Positions 13,879 through 21,106 of a stretch of 21,106 nucleotides of DNA are shown here, in pieces (the stretch's first letter is position 1; each line of letters starts with the position of its first letter). Made by a program: the position numbers and the translations under genes. Location of the stretch: the IMG/VR virus record IMGVR_UViG_3300002514_000113, positions 4,392-25,497 of that record; one strand, written 5' to 3'. Source of the DNA: a virus. The notes under the pieces were generated by a model. It saw nothing but the letters and a program-made list of their open reading frames with translations, had not been told where the DNA came from and did not search any database.

Positions 13879-15330
13879 CTAGCCCGTAGTAGCTTTCTTC
13901 GAGTTCATCGTATTCAGTGCCAGAAGGCCTGCTCCTGCGGAGCCCTTCACTGAAGCCAGTGATGCGACATCGGTGGGGACAAACACCGAAAGTGACGCTA
14001 GCAGACTGGCCAGGATGCCCTTCAACACATCGCCCTTGACGAGTGGATGTTCTCCAGCCGCCAGCTTGACCCTAGGACCCGGTCCCAGGTCAACATCAAT
14101 CCCGATCCCCTCTGATCCTACCTGGAACTTCGGGGCCTTCACGATGACCTTGGTGTCGCTCTTAACGGTGACCTTGTTCGTTCCCAGGAGGAGCGCTTCC
14201 GTATCGGACTTCAGCTCCATGTCCTTGGCAGCATGGAGAGTAGCGGTGTCCGCAGTGGTCACCGACCAAGCAGCCTGCGCGGTCCAGGACACCTCACCCT
14301 CCTTGGTGACGTACATGTTGACTCCGACTACTCCTGCGTCCTCGCCGCTACCCGACGTGTTGCTGCTCGTGCTGAACCCGAGCACCGGGTTCGCCGTACC
14401 GGCCTTGTCCAGTACGAGCTCTACATCACCCTTCTCCTCGGTAGTGAACTGCACCGAGGTGGTCCCTCCGGAAGTGACCAGGGCAACAACGATTCCCTCA
14501 CCGGCAACGAGCGCCGCCAGGAGGTCCTGTAGCTCCGTCAAGTCGTCGGCATCACCGCTGAACGTGAGAGTCTGCTTGGCCTTCTTGTCTCCCTCGATTG
14601 TCCTCTCGAAGATCAGGGTCTTGCCGTTCAGAGCCCAGGACGATCCCTTCAGGGTCGCCTCTGCCTTCGCAGATAGCCCTGGTCCTGATGACACCTCGAG
14701 GCTCACCACTGGATCAGACCGCCCACCTCCCTGGTGCCCGAAAATGAGCGTCGCGGTGGGGCTCGGGTCGTCTGCCAGCTCCTTGGCCAACAGCCGTACC
14801 CGGGTAGGCCTGTCACCTGTGGTCGTAGTCTCGTCCCGGTCCACCTCCCACAAGAAGTCACCTGCGAAGGAGTGCAGCGAGTAAGCCTCACAGATGTCGC
14901 GGATGATGTTCCCTACCGGGAGGTACATCCTCTGGGCCAGTGGCGTCGACTGGATCTGAACGATGCCTCCTCGGTGCAGGAACACGCAGTTCTTGTCCCG
15001 AGTGGCGATGTAGATGTCTCCGGGGTTCATGTTGGGGCGAGCTGCCCTGAAGGACCCCTCCTTGTTCCACATCCCGCCGAACCCGAGCACGAACGGCTTG
15101 CTGCCTGGCTCACTCGACTTGCACACCCACACGGGGCAGCCCACCTCCGGCATCACGGAGATGCCCTCCCCAGAGAACTGGTGCAGGTACGGAGAGGACC
15201 AGGCGATGTCCAGGTACCGCCGGTAGGAGAACTGCGTAGCGATGTCCACGGTGAACTTGGTCATGTTCACGTTGATGATCATCCCGCTCTCAATGACGGG
15301 ATCTACGAGTGATCGATCAGCGCGGCTCAT
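13879..15330 (-). CDS. Baseplate spike / central puncturing protein, OB-fold plus beta-helix-like tail (483 aa)
   Basis: Probably the tip of a contractile-type tail, comparable in layout to gpV/gp5-like spikes. The N-terminus (about 15-95) is strand-rich with MPEVGCPVWVC, like the OB-fold part of spike proteins. The centre is low in hydrophobics and rich in Gly, Ser and Thr (for example TSSNTSGSGEDAG). From about 355 onward there are repeated short Val/Lys strands (NKVTVKSDTKVIVKAPK, VGSEGIGIDVDLG), as in a trimeric beta-helix spike. It ends in an Ala/Leu-rich segment near 435-455. The start ATG at 15330 overlaps the upstream gene by 14 nt with GGAG before it. If correct, the phage is probably a myovirus. 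Identification is from architecture rather than a strict motif. Confidence 0.65.
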   Translation of the reverse strand: MSRADRSLVDPVIESGMIINVNMTKFTVDIATQFSYRRYLDIAWSSPYLHQFSGEGISVMPEVGCPVWVCKSSEPGSKPFVLGFGGMWNKEGSFRAARPNMNPGDIYIATRDKNCVFLHRGGIVQIQSTPLAQRMYLPVGNIIRDICEAYSLHSFAGDFLWEVDRDETTTTGDRPTRVRLLAKELADDPSPTATLIFGHQGGGRSDPVVSLEVSSGPGLSAKAEATLKGSSWALNGKTLIFERTIEGDKKAKQTLTFSGDADDLTELQDLLAALVAGEGIVVALVTSGGTTSVQFTTEEKGDVELVLDKAGTANPVLGFSTSSNTSGSGEDAGVVGVNMYVTKEGEVSWTAQAAWSVTTADTATLHAAKDMELKSDTEALLLGTNKVTVKSDTKVIVKAPKFQVGSEGIGIDVDLGPGPRVKLAAGEHPLVKGDVLKGILASLLASLSVFVPTDVASLASVKGSAGAGLLALNTMNSKKATTG

Positions 15331-15997
15331 GAACTCCAGTCCTCACGGAGATGAGGCCTGCCTTCTTGGTCATCCCCTTCATGGCCGCCTTGCGGTCACG
15401 CACGAACACCCACTTGACCATGGCGGCCACGATCTTGCGGAGCTCCACCGGAGACATGTCGTCCAGGTGTGCCTTGTTCACCACCTTCTTGCAGAAGGAC
15501 ATGAACTCGTCCCCGTGGGAGTCCGGCATCTTCAGCGCCTCTGCGATCTGGTGCACCTGCCGCTGGTCCAGAGTGACGAAGCCCTTGCCTCCGTTGAAGT
15601 TCTGCAGCCACTCCGCGACGTGCAGCGGTGTGCTGTACCGTGCACTTCGCCACGCATCCGGCTTGAGATCGTGCTTGAGCCCCTGGCTCTCGAAGAACTT
15701 GATGGCCTCCAGGAGACCGAACCTGTCGCAGCCACGCTCCAAGATGATGGTAGGCCCGAAGTCCTGGATGTACTCCTGGTCAGAGCGTCCATCCACCACA
15801 TGCCCGAGGTCGTGGAACCCGGACCACGCAGCGTCTTGCAGGGAGACAGGCTTCCCGCGGCGAGCTCGAGCCAGGTAGATGACCTTGTTCTTCTCGTCCT
15901 GGGCCGCGTAGCTCTGCATGTGGGGAACGACATCCAAGGTGTAGTCGTACTCCTTGAGTGCAGCGCCCAGAACCCTGACCAGCGTTTCCCAGCTCAT
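15317..15997 (-). CDS. Uncharacterised protein with HDLGH motif (226 aa)
   Basis: The ATG at 15997 overlaps the upstream TGA (ATGA) with AGGAGG before it. A strand (KVIYLAR, 38-44) leads into a helix with H62-D-L-G-H66, followed by E87-x3-D91. This is the layout of small zinc peptidases of the HExxH type (compare ImmA/IrrE-like proteins), but with Asp where the catalytic Glu should be. An alternative is an HD-type phosphohydrolase, in which HD-x-G-H is common, although the other conserved His is not obvious. The C-terminal half is helical and basic. It sits between a hydrophobic protein and the spike-like protein, so it may be a tail or cell-wall-related enzyme; this is not certain. Confidence 0.65.
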   Translation of the reverse strand: MSWETLVRVLGAALKEYDYTLDVVPHMQSYAAQDEKNKVIYLARARRGKPVSLQDAAWSGFHDLGHVVDGRSDQEYIQDFGPTIILERGCDRFGLLEAIKFFESQGLKHDLKPDAWRSARYSTPLHVAEWLQNFNGGKGFVTLDQRQVHQIAEALKMPDSHGDEFMSFCKKVVNKAHLDDMSPVELRKIVAAMVKWVFVRDRKAAMKGMTKKAGLISVRTGVHEPR

Positions 15998-16722
15998 CGC
16001 TTCCTCCTGCGGGACACTGGCGTGTCGAAGGCAGTGCGGAGCTCCGTCCCTGCCTTCCTGCCGCGTCGGTAGTTCCCGTACGACCCGAGGCCTCCAAGCA
16101 CACCACCCACCGTTGTCTGCGTGATCAGGGAGGACACAGCACTCTGGGCGGGGCCCCGAAGGATCTCTGCCTGAGCAGGTGTCAGCGCGTCCAGGGTCTT
16201 GAAGGCAGGCACTGGGTGGCCAGCCATGGAAGAGATAGGGGCGCGGTCAGCAAACCACTGGAGAACCTTCCGCCCTCGATCGTCCAGAGGCACAGGCGCC
16301 CCAGAGATCTGCGCCTGGTCCAGGATCGCCTTGGCTCTGCGCCCCTTGGGAATGCCAGAGAGCCTGCCCCACACGCCCTTCACGGCGGAGGCAGCTCCTC
16401 CCACCGCCTTCCCGCGAACGCCCTTGCCCTGCTGCACTCCCATGATCCCGCCGTACAGGGCGGACATGAGGGAGGGCACAAGAATGGCGCCGCCGACTGT
16501 GCCTCCAGCGACACCCAGGTTCCGAACCAGCTTGTGGTACTTCTCGCTCTCTCTTTCTGCCTCAGCAGTCGCTGCGAGACGAGAGAGCGCTGCCCCCGTC
16601 GGGTCCGCTCCAGCTATGAGCCCCTCGCCGGCGTCACGCAGCTTCCCAGAGAAGGAGTCCTCCGCTTGTGCTGCTTCTTTGATAGCGGCCGTCAGCCAGA
16701 GAGCGTAAGGATCAGTACGCAT
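15994..16722 (-). CDS. Gly-rich hydrophobic protein, possible membrane or ejected protein (242 aa)
   Basis: Not recognised. The ATG at 16722 overlaps the end of the RNA polymerase gene by 11 nt and has AAGGAG at good distance; the open frame upstream of this lies over the polymerase gene. Residues 69-95 form a Gly-rich hydrophobic stretch (GVAGGTVGGAILVPSLMSAL), and a second one lies near 200-218 (TVGGVLGGLGSYG), which fits membrane insertion. The rest is Ala-rich and basic, ending SRRRKR. It starts MRTDPYALWLTAAIKEAAQ, with the KEA motif common in this genome. The Gly-zipper-like segments resemble those in the proteins at 2346-3493. Possibly a pilot or membrane-contact virion protein, by inference. 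Confidence 0.68.
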   Translation of the reverse strand: MRTDPYALWLTAAIKEAAQAEDSFSGKLRDAGEGLIAGADPTGAALSRLAATAEAERESEKYHKLVRNLGVAGGTVGGAILVPSLMSALYGGIMGVQQGKGVRGKAVGGAASAVKGVWGRLSGIPKGRRAKAILDQAQISGAPVPLDDRGRKVLQWFADRAPISSMAGHPVPAFKTLDALTPAQAEILRGPAQSAVSSLITQTTVGGVLGGLGSYGNYRRGRKAGTELRTAFDTPVSRRRKR

Positions 16723-19700
16723 AAGGTTTCTCCTTCGTCCCGAGCCCGAACTCCTTGCCGTAGACCATCGCAGGAACAGGGTGCGTGCCGTGAATATTGC
16801 TCTCCCACCCCTGTGCAGCACCATCAAGAACTGTCGCAGAGAGGTGCTCGAACTGCATTCTAGCTAGCCAGTCCTCCTGCATGAGGAGAGGTACCTGGTT
16901 GATTCCTCGAAGGATCGGCTCGTGCTCCGCGTGCTTCTTGCCGGCCTTCACCAGGTCTCGATTCTCTCGGACCAGTGCTGATGCAGGCACGATGTCGCCT
17001 CGCAAGAAGTTCGTATCGCCTGGATCCTGCACGCTGGTGAGGTCTGTGAGCGACCTCACCACAACTTCCATGTTGCGCCTCTTGACCGGCCCCACCTGCC
17101 GGTAGGCGCCGTACATCTCGTCAACCAGGTGGTTGCGTACCTTGTCCATGCTCGACACGTTGAGCAATTCTCGGGGGTTGACCGGCCCACTGCTCAAGGC
17201 CTGTCCCGCGGACACCTTGACGGCCTGGCCTTTCGACGCCTTGCTCACATGCGCTGACAACTTCCGGTTGCCCGGAATGTAGTGCTCCACTGACGTCGGG
17301 TTCCTCTTCTTGTCCTGCCCGGTCACTGTGACTCGCCAACCTCCTGCGGGGTCTGCACGCACCCCGCCCTTGGAGATCTTCCCGTTCACCTCGGAGAGGG
17401 TCGCCGAGCCCTTCAGCGTCTCTGGCATGCTCAACAGCTGCTGCAATCGTGCGAAGTCACTCACCCGAGTGGTGTCCTTGTCCGTGACAACTCCTCCGGT
17501 GTGGAAGCTCTTCATCGACAGGTTGACCGCGGGCTCTCCCACAGCCTGGGCAGCGATGGTCCCTACGTTGACACCCAGGGATGGGTTGTTGCCCTTCTCG
17601 TCCAGTCCGTAGCACTTGGCGCACATGCCCTCACGCGACTCGCACTTCAGAGGAGAGCGCACCACCAGGCGAGCCGTCTTGGCGTTTCGCATGGACGACA
17701 GGATCTCCGGCGTCAGCAGCGTTCCTGCCGGGAAGCTCTTCTTGTGCGCCGAAGCAGATGCCGCCAGGTACCGATCATGGATCTCTGGGTCATCCACTCC
17801 CATGGCAACACCACCTGAGGTGCCACAGTCATTCTCGGTGATGAGCTGGTTCATGGTCGTGTTGACGACCCTCTTGGTCAAAGCGCCGGGCTCAGAGGCC
17901 CCGACCACCTTCGAGAGCGTGCCCATCCGTGCACCAGACAACGACGCCCAGTACTCCGGAGTGGAGAGGCCCTCAGAGTAGCTCCGCTTGATGGGGATGG
18001 GTACGGGCTTGCCGTCGGTACCGTTCACCAGCACAGGCGCGATGGTCATCTGCTTGAACTGGTCCCAGTCCCCACGAGCTCCTGACCGAACCATGGCGTA
18101 GACACGGTTCTGGCTGTTCTCCATCCCCGCCTTGCCCTTCTTGTCGAGCTCGCGGATAGCGCCCCTGTACGCCTTGATCACAGCATCGTTCTGACTCATG
18201 CCCGCAGCACGCAACTCGGCGACGCGACGGTCAGTGCGTTCGAGCACTGGATCCCGCATGGCGTTCTGCGAGGCGAAGTCATCCAAAGAGAAGGAGAAGC
18301 CAGAGTCGTAGGTGTGCCTGTTCCCCATCTGGTTCATCTTGTTGACGGCATTGGCGAAGTCCTTGGGGTCGTTCTTGGCCATGTCGGTCAGGAACTTCTC
18401 CGCCCCCTGCGAGTCCATCAGGAACCCCGGGTCCGTGAGGATCTGCTGCTGGTACTTCGAGCCCGGCTTCACGGCCTTGGACAGCATGATCCTGCCGGCG
18501 GTCGTCTGAATCGTGGGAGCTGCGAACTTGAACCGGCTGCCAGCACCGACGGTGATCTGGTCGTCGATGTTGATCTTCCCGTCGTCGAACGCCTTCAGGA
18601 CATCCTTCATGGTGTCGAAGCGGTGGCCAGTCCTCTTGCCCTTCTTGCTGAGCTGGTACACCCCCAGCTGCCCCTCGTGCTGCGGGTACTGGATGATGCG
18701 ACCAGTGGAGGGGTTGAACAGGTTCTGTGAGGGCATCATCCCTCGTGCTTCTGCCACGGCCTCGTGCCCCAAGGGCACGAACACCGACATTGTGTCTCCG
18801 TCGAAGTCAGCTCCATAGCCCTTGGTGATCAGCGGATGTACCTGGATGGCTTTGCCTCCTACCACCTTCGGGCGGAAGGCCATGATCCCGTGCTTGTGCA
18901 GCATGGGGTCGCGCTTGACGATCACAGGACGCTTGTCGGCTACCTGAGCCAACGCCTTGTCCGTGATAGGTGCGCCCTCCTTGATGGCTCGCTGAGCCTG
19001 GAGAGGTGTGTAGCCAAAGCCCTTCACCATCTCTCGGACCACGAAAGGCTTGTAGAGCTCCATCGCTGCCTTCTTCGGCAGTCCGATCTCGTCCAGGTGC
19101 ATGGAGTCCTCGGGGATGATGGTCCCCCGCATGGACAGGTCCTGCTTCCTCGAGATGATCTTGTCCTGGAAGTAGCCCTGCTTCGGAGAGGGACCTGCCA
19201 TGGTCTCCATGACTCCGCGATGGTGTCGCTGCCCCAGGTCGGCGCCGGTCATCGTCAGCGCCTTCAGCCCGTCGTACACCGCCGAGTGCATGGGCAGCAT
19301 CATGCTGTCCGGAGTGGCCTTGTCGGCGGACTTGACCTGGTCGTTCATCACAGACAGCGCGCGGTACAGCCCGTTGACGTCATCTGCGTTGAGGTCGCCG
19401 TTGTCCAGGACAGTCACCGGCCGCATGGACGGAGGCAGCACGGGGACGGCCTTGGTGGTGTAGGCGTCCGTTGCGGACATGTCCGCTTTCTTGAGCGCCT
19501 GGAGGTATCGGACACGGAGCCGGGCATGATTGAGCTTGCTCTTGCGTGCCGTCTTGAGGGTCTCCTCTGCCGCCACCAAGTCCGCGTTGACGTCTACCTT
19601 CTTGAGCGCATCGACGATGGCCTTGGGCCCTGTCTTGCCATCCAGGTCCTTCTTCCCCGCGATGATCTCCTTGATGTCTCCCTGCTTGACCCCGAGCAAC

Positions 19701-21106
19701 CCGGCAATGGGCTTCTCGAAAACCGGGTTGGGCATCGACTGCGAGAGCTCGAAGTGGCTCCACTTCTTGCCCTGGGATCCTCCGGTGACCGTCTCGTCAA
19801 ACAGGCCGCCCTTCTCCGGGCGCATGTCCTTGCCCCGGAACATCTTGGCAGCGTCCTTGAGCTCGCCGTTGCTCTTCTGCCGGACCTGCTGGTCGGTGAT
19901 GGGCCGCAGCTGCAGGTTGTTGCCGTCCTTGTTCACGTCGACACCCATGACGTTCAAGTAGCCCTTGAGCTTGTCGTAGGTGAACGGGATCTTCGGTGTG
20001 GGCAGCACCTCTCCGGATTGAAGAGCGATCCAGAGCTCGTCGTTCTTGTCCGACTTGAGCGTCTGCATCTCCCGCAGGTTGTGCCGTGCACCGTGCGACA
20101 GGAGGCCGTAGAGACCGAGAGCAGATACGGCCTGCCCGCCACGCTGTCCTCCGCCCTTGGGCGTCATGTTCATGGAGTAGGGGTTCCCCACTCCGCCAGA
20201 ACGCACGGTGGTCTTCTTCTCCACCTGGTGCCGGAGCTTGAGGAGGTACTGGTCTCCCAGCATTACCTTCCCGAGCTCCTTGCCAGAGGTGGGGTCGAAC
20301 AGGGTCTCTGTGTCCGTCAGACCTGCCTTGGCCAGCTCAGCCTTCACGTCCTTGGTGTAGTTCGGTGTCTTGTTCGGGAAGTTGTCCACCAGGAACGGAG
20401 AGCCCTGTGCCTTGGCGATCTTCCCTGCCGCCGTCTCCAGCACCTGCCCCAGGTTGATTCGGCCAGGGACTCCGTGGGGATTCAGCGCGATCTCTACGTG
20501 CTTCCCCTCCTTGGTGTGGGGCATCTCGTGGTCAGGAACGACCTTCGAGATGATCCCCTTGTTGCCGTGACGACCAACCAGCTTGTCGCCGATCTGTGCC
20601 GGCTCCAACGTCTTGACGTGTACCTCTACGTTGTTGCCTCGCTGAACGACGCGGACGACCTCTCCGGGGTAGCCCTTGGCCCACCGCACGGTTCTGTCTC
20701 TCTCGGACTTGACCATGGACTTCTTCAGCGACTGGAGCTTCTTCTGCTCGGTGGTGAACTCCTCCCGCTGCAGCTTCCCGATGATGATGTCGCCCTCGTG
20801 CACCACTGAGCCAGCCCGAACGATGCCCTTGTCGTCCAGCTTGTCTCTCTGCTCCGCAGTCAGGGCCTCCGTGGGTAGGTACGCCGTGAGCTTGTTCTTG
20901 CTCAGGATGGTGTTCCTGTCGACGGTCGCGCTGGGTCGGTACATGTGCTCGGACGTCAGCTTCTTGGCAGCACTGTCCGAGATGACGACCCCGTCCTCGA
21001 AGTTGTAGCCCTTGAAGGGCATGTAGGCCGTGGTGAGGTTCACTCCCAGGGCCAGCGTCCCCTCCTTGGAGAAGTTCGTGTCGGCGACGATCTGCCCCCT
21101 CTTGAC
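16712..21106 (-). CDS. rpoBC: Fused RNA polymerase beta-beta' subunit, 5' end outside window (at least 1464 aa)
   Basis: Multisubunit-type RNA polymerase catalytic chain. The frame is open to the right edge, so the N-terminal part of beta is missing; GTLALGVN upstream of the first GTG matches beta and shows that this GTG is not the start. Numbering from 21106, beta motifs come first: GYNFED (near 34-39), GDKLVGRHGNKG (near 172) and NPHGVPGRINLGQ. After the beta C-terminus (REMQTLKSD) the chain runs straight into beta': PEKGGLF (near 432), the metal-binding ADFDGD (766-771, DNA 18794-18811), SGARG, EGLSTPEYW, the zinc-2 site (DCGT plus CESREGMCAKC) and the trigger loop VGEPAVNLSMKSFHTGG. The N-terminal beta' zinc-1 domain is absent: only a short GSQGKKW link follows PEKGGLF. 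The last codons overlap the next gene by 11 nt. It may transcribe phage late genes or be packaged in the virion. Confidence 0.96.
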   Translation of the reverse strand, partial: VKRGQIVADTNFSKEGTLALGVNLTTAYMPFKGYNFEDGVVISDSAAKKLTSEHMYRPSATVDRNTILSKNKLTAYLPTEALTAEQRDKLDDKGIVRAGSVVHEGDIIIGKLQREEFTTEQKKLQSLKKSMVKSERDRTVRWAKGYPGEVVRVVQRGNNVEVHVKTLEPAQIGDKLVGRHGNKGIISKVVPDHEMPHTKEGKHVEIALNPHGVPGRINLGQVLETAAGKIAKAQGSPFLVDNFPNKTPNYTKDVKAELAKAGLTDTETLFDPTSGKELGKVMLGDQYLLKLRHQVEKKTTVRSGGVGNPYSMNMTPKGGGQRGGQAVSALGLYGLLSHGARHNLREMQTLKSDKNDELWIALQSGEVLPTPKIPFTYDKLKGYLNVMGVDVNKDGNNLQLRPITDQQVRQKSNGELKDAAKMFRGKDMRPEKGGLFDETVTGGSQGKKWSHFELSQSMPNPVFEKPIAGLLGVKQGDIKEIIAGKKDLDGKTGPKAIVDALKKVDVNADLVAAEETLKTARKSKLNHARLRVRYLQALKKADMSATDAYTTKAVPVLPPSMRPVTVLDNGDLNADDVNGLYRALSVMNDQVKSADKATPDSMMLPMHSAVYDGLKALTMTGADLGQRHHRGVMETMAGPSPKQGYFQDKIISRKQDLSMRGTIIPEDSMHLDEIGLPKKAAMELYKPFVVREMVKGFGYTPLQAQRAIKEGAPITDKALAQVADKRPVIVKRDPMLHKHGIMAFRPKVVGGKAIQVHPLITKGYGADFDGDTMSVFVPLGHEAVAEARGMMPSQNLFNPSTGRIIQYPQHEGQLGVYQLSKKGKRTGHRFDTMKDVLKAFDDGKINIDDQITVGAGSRFKFAAPTIQTTAGRIMLSKAVKPGSKYQQQILTDPGFLMDSQGAEKFLTDMAKNDPKDFANAVNKMNQMGNRHTYDSGFSFSLDDFASQNAMRDPVLERTDRRVAELRAAGMSQNDAVIKAYRGAIRELDKKGKAGMENSQNRVYAMVRSGARGDWDQFKQMTIAPVLVNGTDGKPVPIPIKRSYSEGLSTPEYWASLSGARMGTLSKVVGASEPGALTKRVVNTTMNQLITENDCGTSGGVAMGVDDPEIHDRYLAASASAHKKSFPAGTLLTPEILSSMRNAKTARLVVRSPLKCESREGMCAKCYGLDEKGNNPSLGVNVGTIAAQAVGEPAVNLSMKSFHTGGVVTDKDTTRVSDFARLQQLLSMPETLKGSATLSEVNGKISKGGVRADPAGGWRVTVTGQDKKRNPTSVEHYIPGNRKLSAHVSKASKGQAVKVSAGQALSSGPVNPRELLNVSSMDKVRNHLVDEMYGAYRQVGPVKRRNMEVVVRSLTDLTSVQDPGDTNFLRGDIVPASALVRENRDLVKAGKKHAEHEPILRGINQVPLLMQEDWLARMQFEHLSATVLDGAAQGWESNIHGTHPVPAMVYGKEFGLGTKEKPYAY

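Noticed and set aside
15994-16827. Longer start for the 242-residue protein at 16827
   Set aside because: The extra 35 codons lie over the polymerase gene and encode an Arg-rich stretch; the ATG at 16722 has a clear AAGGAG.
18764-20809. Plus-strand open frame of 681 codons
   Set aside because: It is antisense to the RNA polymerase gene, whose conserved motifs fix the coding strand. The product is Leu/Val/Arg-rich nonsense typical of shadows.
21041-21043. GTG as start of the RNA polymerase gene
   Set aside because: The frame continues to the window edge, and the upstream residues (GTLALG) match beta-subunit sequence, so the GTG is an internal codon.
1-21106. tRNA genes, CRISPR arrays, insertion sequences, attachment sites
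   Set aside because: I saw no cloverleaf-like segment, spaced repeats, transposase motif or long terminal repeat. Fine-scale searches could not be run.

Overview
This window reads as part of the genome of a large, GC-rich double-stranded DNA tailed phage (or a prophage of one). The evidence is a GpA-like large terminase, a head-maturation-protease-like protein, a baseplate-spike-like protein, a cellular-type multisubunit RNA polymerase fused into one chain, and dense packing with ATGA or GTGA stop/start overlaps. I saw no tRNA, rRNA, insertion sequence or CRISPR array. The host cannot be read directly. High GC and two possible leaderless promoters with TANNNT -10 boxes would fit an actinobacterial or other high-GC host, but this is inference.

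Layout. (A) 21106 to 9142, minus strand: one long transcription unit. It begins (off the right edge) with a fused beta-beta' RNA polymerase, followed by a hydrophobic protein, an HDLGH-motif protein, a baseplate-spike/OB-fold protein, a 764-residue virion-like protein, a doubtful small ORF and three uncharacterised proteins. (B) 6820 to 9091, plus strand: an accessory operon of seven small coupled genes. It holds a divergent RNase HII, a frame-broken small zinc protein, a protein with a textbook twin-arginine leader, and a zinc-ribbon protein. It ends in a hairpin that may be a terminator and converges on block A. (C) 6820 to 5078, minus strand: the terminase large subunit, divergent from block B across an inverted repeat that places a TAAGGT box on each strand. 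(D) 4446 to 5081, plus strand: one excisionase/MerR-like DNA-binding protein, convergent with the terminase (the stop codons share a CTAG) and divergent from block E across 45 bp. (E) 4400 to 1, minus strand: a head-assembly-like block of a K-x-A-rich protein, two hydrophobic proteins, the protease-like protein and a strongly acidic protein that runs off the left edge (possibly a scaffold).

How the parts may work together: blocks A, C and E look like virion and late-expression modules. The phage RNA polymerase would transcribe phage genes, the terminase packages DNA, and the protease matures the head. The HTH protein sits where it could switch block E. Many proteins in blocks A and E share a recurring K-[T/E/S/L]-A motif that is rare in block B, which may mark proteins handled by a common processing or assembly pathway. 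No portal, major capsid or tail sheath gene is recognisable here; they presumably lie outside.
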